Source: an uncultured Clostridia bacterium (GTDB lineage: Bacteria; Bacillota; Clostridia; Oscillospirales; CAG-272). From it: a stretch of DNA of 63,800 bases. Below, piece by piece: positions 1-9,448 of this stretch (position 1 is its first letter; every line of letters begins with the position of its first letter). The notes under the pieces were generated by a model. It had not been told where the DNA came from. It did not search any database and saw nothing but the letters and a program-made list of their open reading frames with translations. The stretch is from contig CALWJT010000025.1 in assembly GCA_944381075.1 (NCBI GenBank), forward strand, positions 1 through 63,800. The letters are read 5' to 3'. The translations under genes and the position numbers were made by a program.

Positions 1-733
1 CGAGAAATTCATAGGTCTGCGGCTGCTCCGGTCTCGGCGTCGACTGCGGGTCGTAGACAGAGCCGGCGGGCGCGGGGCCAACCAGTCCGTACGGGGTGCT
101 GGTCGGGGAGCTGATGTTGGAAAGCGCCTGATAGATATGCGCCTCTTCCTCTGTAAACTCAGAAACATGTGTTGCCAAAACGTCAAGGATCTGCGTTTCA
201 AAACGGGATTTTTCAATCCATTGCGGGATCAGTCGTTTGGTATCCACCGTGCCGATCGCGTACTCAACGCGAACACCGCCCGAAATGTTTTTAAACGTCA
301 GCTGTCCTCCCGTCAGAGCCGCGTCTGTATAGCTTTTCAATACGGCAGAAGCGCCGGTCATCGTATCCTGATACTGAATGATGATCTGGGAGAGCAGCGC
401 CTGTCTGATCGGGTCATCATCCCCCTGAGAGGAGGAGGAGGATTCCGAGTTCACGCCGATATCATACGGATTGGAAAACAGATACTCCCCCGTCTTCAGG
501 TTCTCAAGGGCAAATTCACCGGACTGCAAATCAAAATACATCGCATATCCTGCATCCGCATCTTCATAAAGGAGCGTCATTGTGTCTACTTTTGCCTGCT
601 GAGATAAATACTCGGTTGTAGGATAAGTTGTAATATCTAAGGTAGTGGTATCATCGGCAAAAACAGGCAGGCTCACAGCAGACACAGCGAGGAGAATTGC
701 CAAAACCGCTGAAATCAATCTGAATTTTTTCAT
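1..733 (-). CDS. DUF5696-like exported protein of the sugar-ABC operon (3' part missing)
   Basis: The reading frame starts at ATG 733 with an AGGAGG-type site just upstream and stays open to the window edge, so about 244 N-terminal residues are visible and the C-terminus lies outside. Residues 1-26 form a Sec signal peptide (basic start, hydrophobic core, cleavage near VFA-DD). The mature part contains LLYEDADAGYAMYFDLQSGE and a serine-rich insert. Its start and its position as last gene behind an NHL/Yip1 protein and two permeases match my memory of DUF5696 proteins in Paenibacillus and Clostridia sugar-transport clusters. Role unknown; I infer an extracellular accessory of carbohydrate uptake. 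The family call is from memory and not searched. Confidence 0.6.
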   Translation of the reverse strand, partial: MKKFRLISAVLAILLAVSAVSLPVFADDTTTLDITTYPTTEYLSQQAKVDTMTLLYEDADAGYAMYFDLQSGEFALENLKTGEYLFSNPYDIGVNSESSSSSQGDDDPIRQALLSQIIIQYQDTMTGASAVLKSYTDAALTGGQLTFKNISGGVRVEYAIGTVDTKRLIPQWIEKSRFETQILDVLATHVSEFTEEEAHIYQALSNISSPTSTPYGLVGPAPAGSVYDPQSTPRPEQPQTYEFL

Positions 734-746
734 ATATACCTCCTGT

Positions 747-2903
747 TTATTGTGCGCGGTATGATATTTCTGTCATAAGGTTCGTGATAAAGGAAACCAT
801 CTGCTGGATGAGGTTTGTGAACAGCAAAATTATGAACAGAATAAATATCATTCCCACGATTGTAAAGAACGTAATAACAATATTGCGTCCCATCGAATAT
901 CCATGCGTCGTCATGGAGCCGAAGAAGATCAGCATACCGGCCCAAATATAAGAGATTGCCAGGAACAGTGTGATAAACTCCGCCTCGGCCAGAGACAGGA
1001 AATTCGTGCAAATCGTCGACGGGATCCCGATCAGCGGGATGGGGAGCAGCGCATAGGAAGTTGCAATAAAGATGTCCTTGAAGCTGCCCTCGCCGTCAAA
1101 CAGCGTCGTCAAGCACCAGTTCGCAATGCACCACAGGAACAGCGGGCCGAGGACCGTGATGATAGGAATAAACAGGTCTATCTTCCGTCCGCCGCCGAAT
1201 AGATAAGCGGAACCGATCATTTGATAAACGACCGAGAGAATGGTAAAGAGAACGATGCAGACAGCGCCGCGCACAGAGCCGCGCTTCTCGTGCTTCAAAT
1301 CCCAGAAGCCATCGAAGGGATGCATGATGACATGGAAGCCGTATAGGAACTCCTCCCACAGCGTCCGCTTTCCGGTTTTGATTTCTCCGGCCTTGTTTTT
1401 CTTGCCGACATACTTGAAGAACTTGGCAAGCAGGATCACCACGGCGACGACGATAACGACGATCAGCAGAATATATTTTTCAACCATTTCGCGGCGATAG
1501 CCCTGAAACGCTACAGAATAATTCTCTGTTTCATACGCCATCTTGTAGTAATCCATGGCCTGCTCGTATTCGCCCTGGCGGTACAGCGTTTTTCCGATTC
1601 CGACATAAGCGGCATCGAAGTTGATGTTTCTTCTGAGGATATCCTGCCAGTCGCTATAGGCTGTCGAATATTCACGAATATTGTTGTGATACAGCGCCTG
1701 ATCGATGACATCCCCGTAGTCTGTCCTCTTAAATACCGTAATCGAATTCATCGAGCTGTCCAGCACATAGATGTCGCTTCCCGAATACGTGATGGCAACC
1801 GGCGAAGCAAGATTTCCCAGCTGTCTTCCCTGATCACCGAAGGCAAAAAGCAGGTTGCCCTCACTGTCATAGGTGTAGATCTTGGACCGCTTGGAATCCA
1901 AGACGGACCACATACCGTTCGGCCCTAATGCAATATCGACCAGCGTAGAGGGACCGAATACCTTTCCATAGGCAGACGGATCATTTTCCATTTCCGAGCT
2001 TGTAAAGTTGACCTCACCCGCCGGCATGAAGAAGCCATTGCGTACCATGATGTCGTCGCCGCGGGGATTGAGCTGCTTGACCGGCGCATATGTGGAATCC
2101 GTCGAACCGCCGAGGATCGCGCTTTCCAGCATCTTCTCTTCCTCTTCGTCAAATACAATGGTCGCCCACAGAAGCCCATCCTCATCGATGGCTATATTCT
2201 TATACGGCGTTGAAATATAGGACTGCGTTACCACGCTCGGGAAAAGGAGACGGCGAATCCGGACCGCAAGAGAGACCGTCGTGGTCTGTGCGCCAAGGAA
2301 GCTCTGGAAAGAGCCGTCCGGATTCAAGGCGATGATACCGCTGTAGGTCGTGGAGGAGACGACATATATCATTCCGGAATCGCTGACTGCGACCGCGACC
2401 GGACGGAATACCGTATCCGAGCCCATGACATCCGCCGTCGGAGCCTCGATGATTTCCTTGAAATTCCCTTCCAGGTCAAACAATACGATCCGTGAATTCT
2501 GCCAGTCACAGACATAGATGGTATCTTCGTTGACAAACAGTCCGCGCGGATCATCAAGAGAGTCGTGGACGCCGTTTTCATTGATAAACGCACTGATCTC
2601 AAAATCAAAGACGAAAGACGAGTCGCAGACAACGACACGGTCGTTCCCCGAGTCTGAAATATAGATTTTGCCGTTATCGTCAACAAAAATATCCTGCGGA
2701 GCGTTCAAAGAAGTCTCCAAATTCATTTCATATGACGTAATGGCGGCGCTCGGCGTATACGCATGCGGAGAAATCAACGCCTCACCGTCAATCGAATACG
2801 TATACGTTTCATACGGTGCCGAGGCAGCCGAAAGCTCAAGCCCCAGCCCCGTAAGGAGGACAAGGCAGAAAACAAAACTGAAGATTCTCGATATCCGTTT
2901 CAT
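747..2903 (-). CDS. NHL-repeat / TPR / Yip1-type membrane protein
   Basis: A 718-residue protein with an unusual domain chain. Residues 1-28 are a signal peptide; 66-395 hold NHL-like beta-propeller repeats (recurring forms such as DIFVDDNGKIYISDSGNDRV and GLFVNEDTIYVCD); about 404-465 is TPR-like (AAYVGIGKTLYRQGEYEQAM); 476-497 is one membrane helix; and 518-715 is a Yip1-like domain with about five membrane helices. The propeller and TPR should therefore lie outside the cell. It sits directly downstream of two sugar permeases (18 bases after the 2922 stop) and upstream of the DUF5696-like gene, all same strand, so it is probably co-transcribed. I infer a membrane-anchored scaffold or sensor of the transport system; no enzymatic motif is visible. 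Confidence 0.75.
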   Translation of the reverse strand: MKRISRIFSFVFCLVLLTGLGLELSAASAPYETYTYSIDGEALISPHAYTPSAAITSYEMNLETSLNAPQDIFVDDNGKIYISDSGNDRVVVCDSSFVFDFEISAFINENGVHDSLDDPRGLFVNEDTIYVCDWQNSRIVLFDLEGNFKEIIEAPTADVMGSDTVFRPVAVAVSDSGMIYVVSSTTYSGIIALNPDGSFQSFLGAQTTTVSLAVRIRRLLFPSVVTQSYISTPYKNIAIDEDGLLWATIVFDEEEEKMLESAILGGSTDSTYAPVKQLNPRGDDIMVRNGFFMPAGEVNFTSSEMENDPSAYGKVFGPSTLVDIALGPNGMWSVLDSKRSKIYTYDSEGNLLFAFGDQGRQLGNLASPVAITYSGSDIYVLDSSMNSITVFKRTDYGDVIDQALYHNNIREYSTAYSDWQDILRRNINFDAAYVGIGKTLYRQGEYEQAMDYYKMAYETENYSVAFQGYRREMVEKYILLIVVIVVAVVILLAKFFKYVGKKNKAGEIKTGKRTLWEEFLYGFHVIMHPFDGFWDLKHEKRGSVRGAVCIVLFTILSVVYQMIGSAYLFGGGRKIDLFIPIITVLGPLFLWCIANWCLTTLFDGEGSFKDIFIATSYALLPIPLIGIPSTICTNFLSLAEAEFITLFLAISYIWAGMLIFFGSMTTHGYSMGRNIVITFFTIVGMIFILFIILLFTNLIQQMVSFITNLMTEISYRAQ

Positions 2904-2921
2904 CTACATATCCTCCTTTCC

Positions 2922-3797
2922 TTAATCTTTCATACCAGAGGTCGCCATTGTTTCAATGATTCGGCTCTGGCTGACAACAAATACAATGACCGGAACGATC
3001 AGCATGACAATCGCACCGGCAGCGCCGACGCCCGCACGCGCGATACCGCCCGATACAATCTGCGAGATCGCATAGTTGAAGGTCTTGAGCTGCTCGCTTT
3101 GGATATATACCGAAGAGGAGGTATTCCACAAATCCTTGAAGGAATACACGATCAATGTCAGCCATGCAGGCTTCACCATCGGCATCGCAATGGTCCAGTA
3201 GGTCCGCAGCTCACTTGAGCCGTCCAGTCTCGCCGACTCCAGAATCGTGTCGGAAACGCCGTCCACCATAAACTGACGCATAAGGAACATTCCGAGAGTT
3301 GCACCCCATGCGGGGATGATAATCGCCCAATAGGTATCCACAAGCCCCAGCGTGCTCAGCGTCAAAAAGTTTACCGTGCTGGTAACGGTCGCCGTAAACA
3401 TCAGGGAGTATTTTACCCCTGCAAACAGGATCGACCTGCCGGGGAATTTAATTTTTGAGACCGCATACGCTGCAAGCGAACCAAAAACCAAGTTTCCGAA
3501 CGTACCGACAACAGCGATGAACACCGTATTAAAAATGTATCGTGAAAACGGCACCCAGGAGGACGTCATGCTCTGGAACAGATCCGAGAAGTTGGACAGG
3601 GTCGGATTGACTACATAAAACTTAGGCGGATAATTCCAAAGCTCATCGAGAGGCTTTAAGGACTGGACAATGGCATAATACATCGGGAAAAACATGAAAA
3701 GGCCAAAGATGATAAGGAAAACCGTGATTCCGGCGTCGCCTCCCTTGGAGCGAGTCAGGACAACTTTATGATTTCGTGTTCTTAATTTTCTCGCCAT
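2922..3797 (-). CDS. Carbohydrate ABC transporter permease (MalG/UgpE class)
   Basis: Inner-membrane permease of 291 residues, one half of the importer channel. Six hydrophobic segments are evident, beginning with ITVFLIIFGLFMFFPMYYAI. The EAA-type cytoplasmic loop, which docks the ATPase, is at ESARLDGSSELRTYWTIAMP. I chose ATG 3797 over an ATG 36 bases upstream because AAGGTGG precedes it at good spacing; it begins one base after the stop of the partner permease, implying translational coupling. The substrate cannot be read from the sequence. No ATP-binding subunit is encoded nearby, which is common for sugar importers that share an MsmK/MsmX-type ATPase. Confidence 0.92.
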   Translation of the reverse strand: MARKLRTRNHKVVLTRSKGGDAGITVFLIIFGLFMFFPMYYAIVQSLKPLDELWNYPPKFYVVNPTLSNFSDLFQSMTSSWVPFSRYIFNTVFIAVVGTFGNLVFGSLAAYAVSKIKFPGRSILFAGVKYSLMFTATVTSTVNFLTLSTLGLVDTYWAIIIPAWGATLGMFLMRQFMVDGVSDTILESARLDGSSELRTYWTIAMPMVKPAWLTLIVYSFKDLWNTSSSVYIQSEQLKTFNYAISQIVSGGIARAGVGAAGAIVMLIVPVIVFVVSQSRIIETMATSGMKD

Positions 3798-3798
3798 A

Positions 3799-4761
3799 TC
3801 ATTGTCCCACCTTTGACAGCAATTTATTAACAAGCAGGTTTGCGCCGATCATGATGATAAAAAGCACCGTTGCAATCGCCGAGGAGTAACCGACCTCGAA
3901 CCGCGTCGTACCATAGTCCTGCAAATGGTGCATGATGGTGTGCGCCGCATAGTTATAGCTCGGGAAGCCGGCAAGATCGGTTACGATCTGTCCGAAGTTG
4001 AAAGACTGCGTAATGGACATAACCGCGCCGAAAAGCAGCTGCTGCTTCATATTCGGCAGGGTCACATACCAAAGCTCCTGCCACCGGTTGCGGATCCCAT
4101 CGACAGCCGCCGCCTCATACTGATCCTTTGGAATGGTTTGCAGACCGCCGATAAACGAAAGGAACGACACGCCAAGTGAAGTCCACAGCGCGACAACAAT
4201 ACAAAGCGGCATGATCCACGTTTCGTTTTGGAAGAACTGAATCGACGCCTGTATGAGGTCCAGCCGCATCAGGATGGAGTTTGCATAGCCGTACGAGTCT
4301 CCGTCAAAGATTACCTTCCAGATGACCGTCATACCGGTGGAAAGAGACGGCGCATAGAAAATCAGCGTAATGACCGCTCTTATCTTCGGAGGGAGCTCAT
4401 TGATAAACCACGCCGTAAACAGCGACAGAAAATAGGAAACAGGTCCTGTGATAACGGCAAAGATGAACGTATTTTTCACCGCAATGATAAAGATATCGTC
4501 ATCCAGGAAAAGTCTCAAATAGTTATCGATTCCCACAAACTGCGGCGCTTCAATCATATTGAAGATGGTAAGGCTGAAGAACATCGAAAGGACGACAGGC
4601 AGTACCGTAAATATGATAAAGATCAGATAGAATGGCAAGCACATGAGGTAGGCAACATAATTGCGCTTCATCTCTTTCCATGTCCACTGCCATTTTGTCA
4701 TGTCTTTGCGCGCTACCGGCTTCGGTGTCTTCTGCTTCGCTTGAACAGTGTTCTCTGACAT
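3799..4761 (-). CDS. Sugar ABC transporter permease (LplB/UgpA class)
   Basis: 320-residue permease pairing with the gene that follows. After a basic cytoplasmic N-terminus (residues 1-35) come hydrophobic segments starting at AYLMCLPFYLIFIIFTVLPV. The EAA loop reads YEAAAVDGIRNRWQELWYVT, the ATPase docking site. An AAAGGAG site precedes ATG 4761. It lies between the binding protein gene (27 bases upstream) and the second permease (1 base downstream), the standard binding protein-permease-permease order of the CUT1 family. The substrate is unknown; oligosaccharides of plant or host glycans are a guess from the glycosidases elsewhere in the window. Confidence 0.92.
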   Translation of the reverse strand: MSENTVQAKQKTPKPVARKDMTKWQWTWKEMKRNYVAYLMCLPFYLIFIIFTVLPVVLSMFFSLTIFNMIEAPQFVGIDNYLRLFLDDDIFIIAVKNTFIFAVITGPVSYFLSLFTAWFINELPPKIRAVITLIFYAPSLSTGMTVIWKVIFDGDSYGYANSILMRLDLIQASIQFFQNETWIMPLCIVVALWTSLGVSFLSFIGGLQTIPKDQYEAAAVDGIRNRWQELWYVTLPNMKQQLLFGAVMSITQSFNFGQIVTDLAGFPSYNYAAHTIMHHLQDYGTTRFEVGYSSAIATVLFIIMIGANLLVNKLLSKVGQ

Positions 4762-4788
4762 GTCCGATTTCTCCTTTACTACAATACT

Positions 4789-7700
4789 TTATCGAATAGG
4801 GATAAAAAATTCTCGGTTCAGCTCCTCGCGCTTGCGCTCAAATTCGCTGTTGATGGTCTGCGTATAATCCATCAGCGCCTCGCTGGGAACATAATCGTAG
4901 TTATACACGTTGAGCACAGCGAACTCTACATAACGAGTGATGATATAGCTTCCGGGCATTTCCGGAACGCCGACAAGGTTGTCGAAGATATTTTCGATCT
5001 CCCTTATCTCATTTGCGGACCACGACATATTGTTGAACGCATCCATGTTGGCCGTCGCATATTTTCCGGCAGGACCCAGCAGGGCGACCAGCTCGTTGGC
5101 ATATTGTCCCTGAATCTCAGAGCCCATCCACCATTTGATGAACTGGAAGCCAGCCTCATCGGTTCCGCGGGAAGCGGCATCTCTCATAATGACGGCATAG
5201 GTAACCGTAGAAGCCGCGGAATTGTTGACCGTCCCATCGTCATGCACGGTTCCCGGGATCGCGGTGAAGCCCCACAGTCCCTTGATCTCCGGTGCGAATA
5301 CCGTAAACTGATTGTAGTTTGTGATATAGTCGCCGATGAAAAGCGGCATCTCGCCTGTGCGGAAGCGGTTCGGCGCGTCATAGGTCAACGGGAAATTATA
5401 GGTCGTATAGAACGCGCAGAAGCGTGTAAACGCATCCAGCGTCACATCCTCGTCAAAGGAAATGGTCGTTCCATTATTGGAATACAGCTCACCGCCGTTT
5501 TGATAAATAAACGTGTTGAACACAGAAGGACGCTCCGTGCTCTTTCCGATTCCGACAAGATAGTTCTGGCTCGAAAGGATCGGCAGGATCGCATTGAATT
5601 CGTCCCACGTGGTCGGTACATCCAGCCCAAGCTCCGCAAAGATATCGGTCCTGTAGAACATAACATTGAAATTCTGGGTCTGAGGGATGCCGTACACCGC
5701 GATCTCCCCGTCAGGGGATCCTAAGGCAACCGTTGTCGGCACCCATGCCGATTCGTGGAAGTATCCATAGAGCTCGTCGAAGCCCTCATAATGATTGACA
5801 TCAAGCGTTGCCCCGCGCACCGCATAGTTCATCGCATCGGATGCGGTCACATCCATCATGACATCCGGACCGACGCCCGAGAAGGTCGCAGGAAGCAGCG
5901 TACCCGCAGCGACCAGCTTCAGATTAATCGAAATGCCGGGATTTTCATCCGCAAAATTTTCATCGATCAGAGAGCGGATGATCTGCGTATATTCGCGGGA
6001 AGCGGTCGTCCAAACCTCTACGGTAACGATGTCCTCCCCTTCTACAGCGGAAGCAAGGGAGGCTTCATCCTCGAAGAAGCTGTAGAAGAACATCTGGATC
6101 TCATACCAAGCGCTTTCAAAGAAGTTAGCATCCGCACGAGGCATCTCTCCGCCCGCCGGCTGAATGACGAAGTAATCCAGGATCAGCGACTGCTGGCTCA
6201 GGCCATTGATCCATGTTCCAAGGTTGCCGATATAGCTCTTCAGCTGCGTGAAATTCTTGGCGATCTGTCTTTCGCTGTCCTTCGCCATTTTTTCCAGCGT
6301 ACGGGCAACGTTCTCGATCGTCGCCGTACTGGAGCTGGACTGGCCGCTCAGCTCCTGCATCTGCTCCGAAACGGCATACAGACGCTGCGCCAGCACGCCC
6401 ATCTCAGAAATCTCATCAGGAATTCTTTTATAATAGCTGTAGTCCATATACGGATCGGGATCCGAACCGGAAATCTGGAGGATCTTGATATAGATCTCAT
6501 TGATACGGGTCACACAGTCATTGACCTCCGCAATCAGATCGGCAAGATGTCCGTAGTTCACTTCCAGGCGAATCGTATGCTCGCCTTCCGAAAGATAGAA
6601 TTCAAATTCCGTCTCTCCGTCGTTCAGTGTACCCGTAGCCCATCCGCTCGCATACATGAATTCAAGATTGTTTGCCTCTTCAAAGGGGACCTCTCCGTCA
6701 AGATACAGGCGTCTTGAAACAAACAGACCCTCGGACGCACTTTGCAGATATCTCGTACCGATGGTATAAAGACCGGCCTTTCCCTCAGGAATCACAAACG
6801 TCCATTCGATCCACTGACCGAGATTCGACCACGTATAGCTGTTGCTGTTGCCGCCGATCACGTTGATCAAAGAATCCTTCGCACTCTGCGGACTGTTGAT
6901 GGCAGAGCTCTTGTCATTCTGAGGATAAATCGTTGCAGAAGAGGTAGCCGAGCTGTATTCCGCCTCCAGGAAGATGCTGAAATCCTCAGCCTTCGTATAC
7001 CCGGCGGCCTCATTCATTGCCTGATATTCCGCATAAGTAATATTGGATTCTCTTTCCCGCAGAGTGATGGTATCCAGCACCATCGGCTCTTTCTGCGCCT
7101 GCAGGGAGATGGTGTTCTCCCCCGCCTCGAGATAGAAATAAAACTCATTGTTGTAATAGCCGGTAGGGTCGCTGACCGTATAATCCATCCATTCGGGCGT
7201 CTCGATCTTCGACGGACGGCGGTCGTTTCCGCTGGCGTCCTTGTCATATTCTATACCGGTGATATTGCCGTTCTCATCGCGAACGACCGTCACCTCAGAC
7301 AGGTCCTCGGCCCACCGTTTGGTCATGATCAGATTCCGGACCTCGGAAAAAGGCACCTCTCCGTTGATCCGCAGCGTTCTTTCGATATCCGACATTTTCG
7401 ACTCGATCGGATAGTATGAAAGATCGATCGCGTAAAGTCCGGATTCCGGGACCGTGACCTTCCATGTAACCGTACCCTCGTCCGGCAGATATAAGACGTT
7501 CGTTTTGCCGTCCAGCTCCTCCAGCACCTCTGCCCCATCGGGAAGCGTAGACTGGTCGGCATCCGCCGCTTGGATCACAATCGGCTCACCTGTATAATTC
7601 GGATAACTGCCGTATCTCGCCGCATATTCCGACCACGTATCATCCGAGAGTCGTTCAATGGCTTCGGCAGTCGCGCTATTTCCACCCGATGTGCTCGCCG

Positions 7701-7797
7701 CCATCACCGGAGAAGCAAACGCACCGAGTGCAGCACCGGAAATCATTGCAACGCTGACCGTGAAAGCGATCATTCTCATCAGCTTTGAATTTCCCAT
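4789..7797 (-). CDS. Giant extracellular solute-binding protein with fused N-terminal carbohydrate-binding-like modules
   Basis: A 1002-residue binding protein, more than twice the usual 400-450. Residues 1-34 are a Sec signal (cleavage near VMA-A) with no lipobox cysteine. About 52-250 and 270-445 are two related beta-sandwich-like modules (each has an L-NGEVPF or L-DGEVPF element and an E-GENTISL or E-GEHTIRL element, like CBM6/35-type folds); 455-540 is helical with coiled-coil tendency; about 590-1002 is the type-1 solute-binding domain (VEVWTTASREYTQIIRSLID, later FYRTDIFAELGLDVPTTWDE). AGGAGG precedes the start. It is the first gene of the operon. I infer that the extra modules hold the protein on polysaccharide or cell wall while the C-terminal domain delivers sugar to the permeases. 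Confidence 0.85.
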   Translation of the reverse strand: MGNSKLMRMIAFTVSVAMISGAALGAFASPVMAASTSGGNSATAEAIERLSDDTWSEYAARYGSYPNYTGEPIVIQAADADQSTLPDGAEVLEELDGKTNVLYLPDEGTVTWKVTVPESGLYAIDLSYYPIESKMSDIERTLRINGEVPFSEVRNLIMTKRWAEDLSEVTVVRDENGNITGIEYDKDASGNDRRPSKIETPEWMDYTVSDPTGYYNNEFYFYLEAGENTISLQAQKEPMVLDTITLRERESNITYAEYQAMNEAAGYTKAEDFSIFLEAEYSSATSSATIYPQNDKSSAINSPQSAKDSLINVIGGNSNSYTWSNLGQWIEWTFVIPEGKAGLYTIGTRYLQSASEGLFVSRRLYLDGEVPFEEANNLEFMYASGWATGTLNDGETEFEFYLSEGEHTIRLEVNYGHLADLIAEVNDCVTRINEIYIKILQISGSDPDPYMDYSYYKRIPDEISEMGVLAQRLYAVSEQMQELSGQSSSSTATIENVARTLEKMAKDSERQIAKNFTQLKSYIGNLGTWINGLSQQSLILDYFVIQPAGGEMPRADANFFESAWYEIQMFFYSFFEDEASLASAVEGEDIVTVEVWTTASREYTQIIRSLIDENFADENPGISINLKLVAAGTLLPATFSGVGPDVMMDVTASDAMNYAVRGATLDVNHYEGFDELYGYFHESAWVPTTVALGSPDGEIAVYGIPQTQNFNVMFYRTDIFAELGLDVPTTWDEFNAILPILSSQNYLVGIGKSTERPSVFNTFIYQNGGELYSNNGTTISFDEDVTLDAFTRFCAFYTTYNFPLTYDAPNRFRTGEMPLFIGDYITNYNQFTVFAPEIKGLWGFTAIPGTVHDDGTVNNSAASTVTYAVIMRDAASRGTDEAGFQFIKWWMGSEIQGQYANELVALLGPAGKYATANMDAFNNMSWSANEIREIENIFDNLVGVPEMPGSYIITRYVEFAVLNVYNYDYVPSEALMDYTQTINSEFERKREELNREFFIPIR

Positions 7798-7871
7798 AGA
7801 CTTTCCTCCTATTTAAATATAGATTCATTTCCGTCAACCTATCAATGCCGTTCTGCGTGGCAACCCATAAA

Positions 7872-7890
7872 AACAGCATAAATGCTTGTT
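7872..7890. repeat. Imperfect dyad at the start of the sugar-transport transcript
   Basis: AACAGCAT and ATGCTTGTT face each other across two bases, with one bulged base. It lies just downstream of the predicted -10 box of the binding-protein promoter, where a repressor would block transcription. No regulator gene is nearby to assign it to. Confidence 0.35.
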
Positions 7891-7901
7891 GTTACCCTAA
7901 T

Positions 7902-7930
7902 ATGTTACCACTCGATGAACAAAAAATCAA
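7902..7930 (-). promoter_or_regulatory. Promoter of the sugar-transport operon
   Basis: On the minus strand TTGATT, 17 bases, then TAACAT with a TG extension. The transcript would start near 7895 and carry about 100 bases of leader. The rest of the 580-base AT-rich gap 7798-8380 holds only the mnmA terminator; I see no further gene there. Confidence 0.55.
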
Positions 7931-8234
7931 TAATTTTGTAAAGCCCTTTTTTTCTTTCTTTTACAGATCATTCATATTTGCATCCCGTCCGGCATTGCCA
8001 TGCCTGTTCCTCTTGACAGGGAGCTTTTTCCAATTCGCGCTTCTTCTCCAATAGAAGCTCAAATGCTATTTTAATATGCGTATTTTATATTTACAATATC
8101 ATTCGGCCATTCGCAAAAAAATGTTTATTTCAATTGACTTTTCATATTTTTAAATTTTTTCTGCTTCGGGCCGCTTTTTATATGTAAATATAATTTAACT
8201 TCCGGACATCTGGCAAAGCTTAGAAAGAAAAATG

Positions 8235-8281
8235 AATCGCCCATTAAATTTGTACAACATCTACAAAAACAACGGGCGATT
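8235..8281 (-). terminator. Terminator after mnmA
   Basis: AATCGCCC and GGGCGATT pair around a 31-base AT-rich loop, followed on the minus strand by ATTTTTCTTTCT. It lies 100 bases past the mnmA stop. The long loop makes it weaker than the other terminators here. Confidence 0.5.
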
Positions 8282-8380
8282 TTTTATTTTCTATCAATTT
8301 TGACAAAAAAGCATGATGTCTTTTGGATTTGATAAAAAAAATATAATTTTTAACTAATATTTTTCTAAATTATCATATAT

Positions 8381-9436
8381 TTAATCAACAAAATTAGTAT
8401 CATGTGGAGTATCGATAATCCCGCCAAACAAGATCCCATCGTCCTGATAGAACACGGCGGACTGCCCCGGCGTCACCGCACGGACAGGATGCTCCAGGCA
8501 AACCTCGGCCAAATCGCCGGAAATCCGGACCGTCGCCATCTCCGGCCTTGCCGAGTAGCGTATTTTTACCTCCGCGCGCAGCTTTTCGCGATTTCCCGGC
8601 GCAAGACGCATGAAATTCAGCGAACGGCAAACAAAACGGTCCGAGAACACTGCATCCTCCTCCGACAGCGTCACCGTATTGGCGCGAGCATCGATTTTCG
8701 ATACGAACACAGGATGTCCCAGCGAAATGCCAAGTCCCTTTCGCTGGCCTATGGTATATCGAAGGATCCCCTGGTGCTCTCCCAATACCCTGCCGTTCGG
8801 ATCGACAAAGCTTCCTTTCGGGAATTTTCCCGCCGCAGCCTCGATATAAGCGGCATAGTCTCCGTCGGGAACAAAACAAATTTCCTGACTTTCCGGCGCA
8901 TCGGCAGCAGAAAGCCCCATTTCCCTCGCCCGCAGCCGAATGTCCCCTTTCATAAGCCCGTCAAGCGGAAAATGCAGCATGGAAAGCTGTTCCTGTGAAA
9001 GCCGCCACAGCACGTAGCTCTGATCCTTGCGCGGATCGGCCGCTCTTCTGATATAAAACCGGCCCGTCCGCACGTCCTTTTCCACGCCGGCATAATGACC
9101 GGTGGCAACCGCCGGAATTCTCAGCGTCTGAGCCGCCTCACACAGCGCGGCGATTTTAACATACCGATTGCAGATGACACAGGGATTCGGCGTTCTGGCC
9201 TTGGTATATTCCGAAATAAAATCCGCTATCACAATCTGCCGAAAACGCTCCGTACAGTCTACGATATGCAGCGGGACCGACAGCGCCTCAGCCGCCCGTT
9301 CGGCGCCCGCAACGTCCGTACTGCCGCTCATTCGGAGAACGGCGCCCTCGACAAAGAAGCCGCGGCGCCGCAGTTCGATCACGGCGTAGGTGCTGTCAAT
9401 CCCCCCGCTCATGCCGAGCAAAATTTTCTTTTCCAT
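8381..9436 (-). CDS. mnmA: tRNA-specific 2-thiouridylase MnmA
   Basis: 351 residues, normal family length. The enzyme adenylates U34 of Lys, Glu and Gln tRNAs and replaces O2 with sulfur from a persulfide relay. Visible marks: the PP-loop GMSGGIDSTYAV near the N-terminus, the catalytic cysteine pair in PNPCVICNRYVK (first Cys) and ESQEICFVPDGDY (second Cys), and ATGHYA. The family usually has SGGVDS; here it is SGGIDS. It is last in a minus-strand group running from rarA through rnhA (12-base gap). No cysteine desulfurase lies in the window, so the sulfur donor must be encoded elsewhere. Confidence 0.95.
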   Translation of the reverse strand: MEKKILLGMSGGIDSTYAVIELRRRGFFVEGAVLRMSGSTDVAGAERAAEALSVPLHIVDCTERFRQIVIADFISEYTKARTPNPCVICNRYVKIAALCEAAQTLRIPAVATGHYAGVEKDVRTGRFYIRRAADPRKDQSYVLWRLSQEQLSMLHFPLDGLMKGDIRLRAREMGLSAADAPESQEICFVPDGDYAAYIEAAAGKFPKGSFVDPNGRVLGEHQGILRYTIGQRKGLGISLGHPVFVSKIDARANTVTLSEEDAVFSDRFVCRSLNFMRLAPGNREKLRAEVKIRYSARPEMATVRISGDLAEVCLEHPVRAVTPGQSAVFYQDDGILFGGIIDTPHDTNFVD

Positions 9437-9448
9437 CGTTTCCCGCCT

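Noticed and set aside
5755-6717. A 320-codon plus-strand frame opposite the binding-protein gene
   Set aside because: Typical antisense shadow with Arg/His-rich sequence and no ribosome site.
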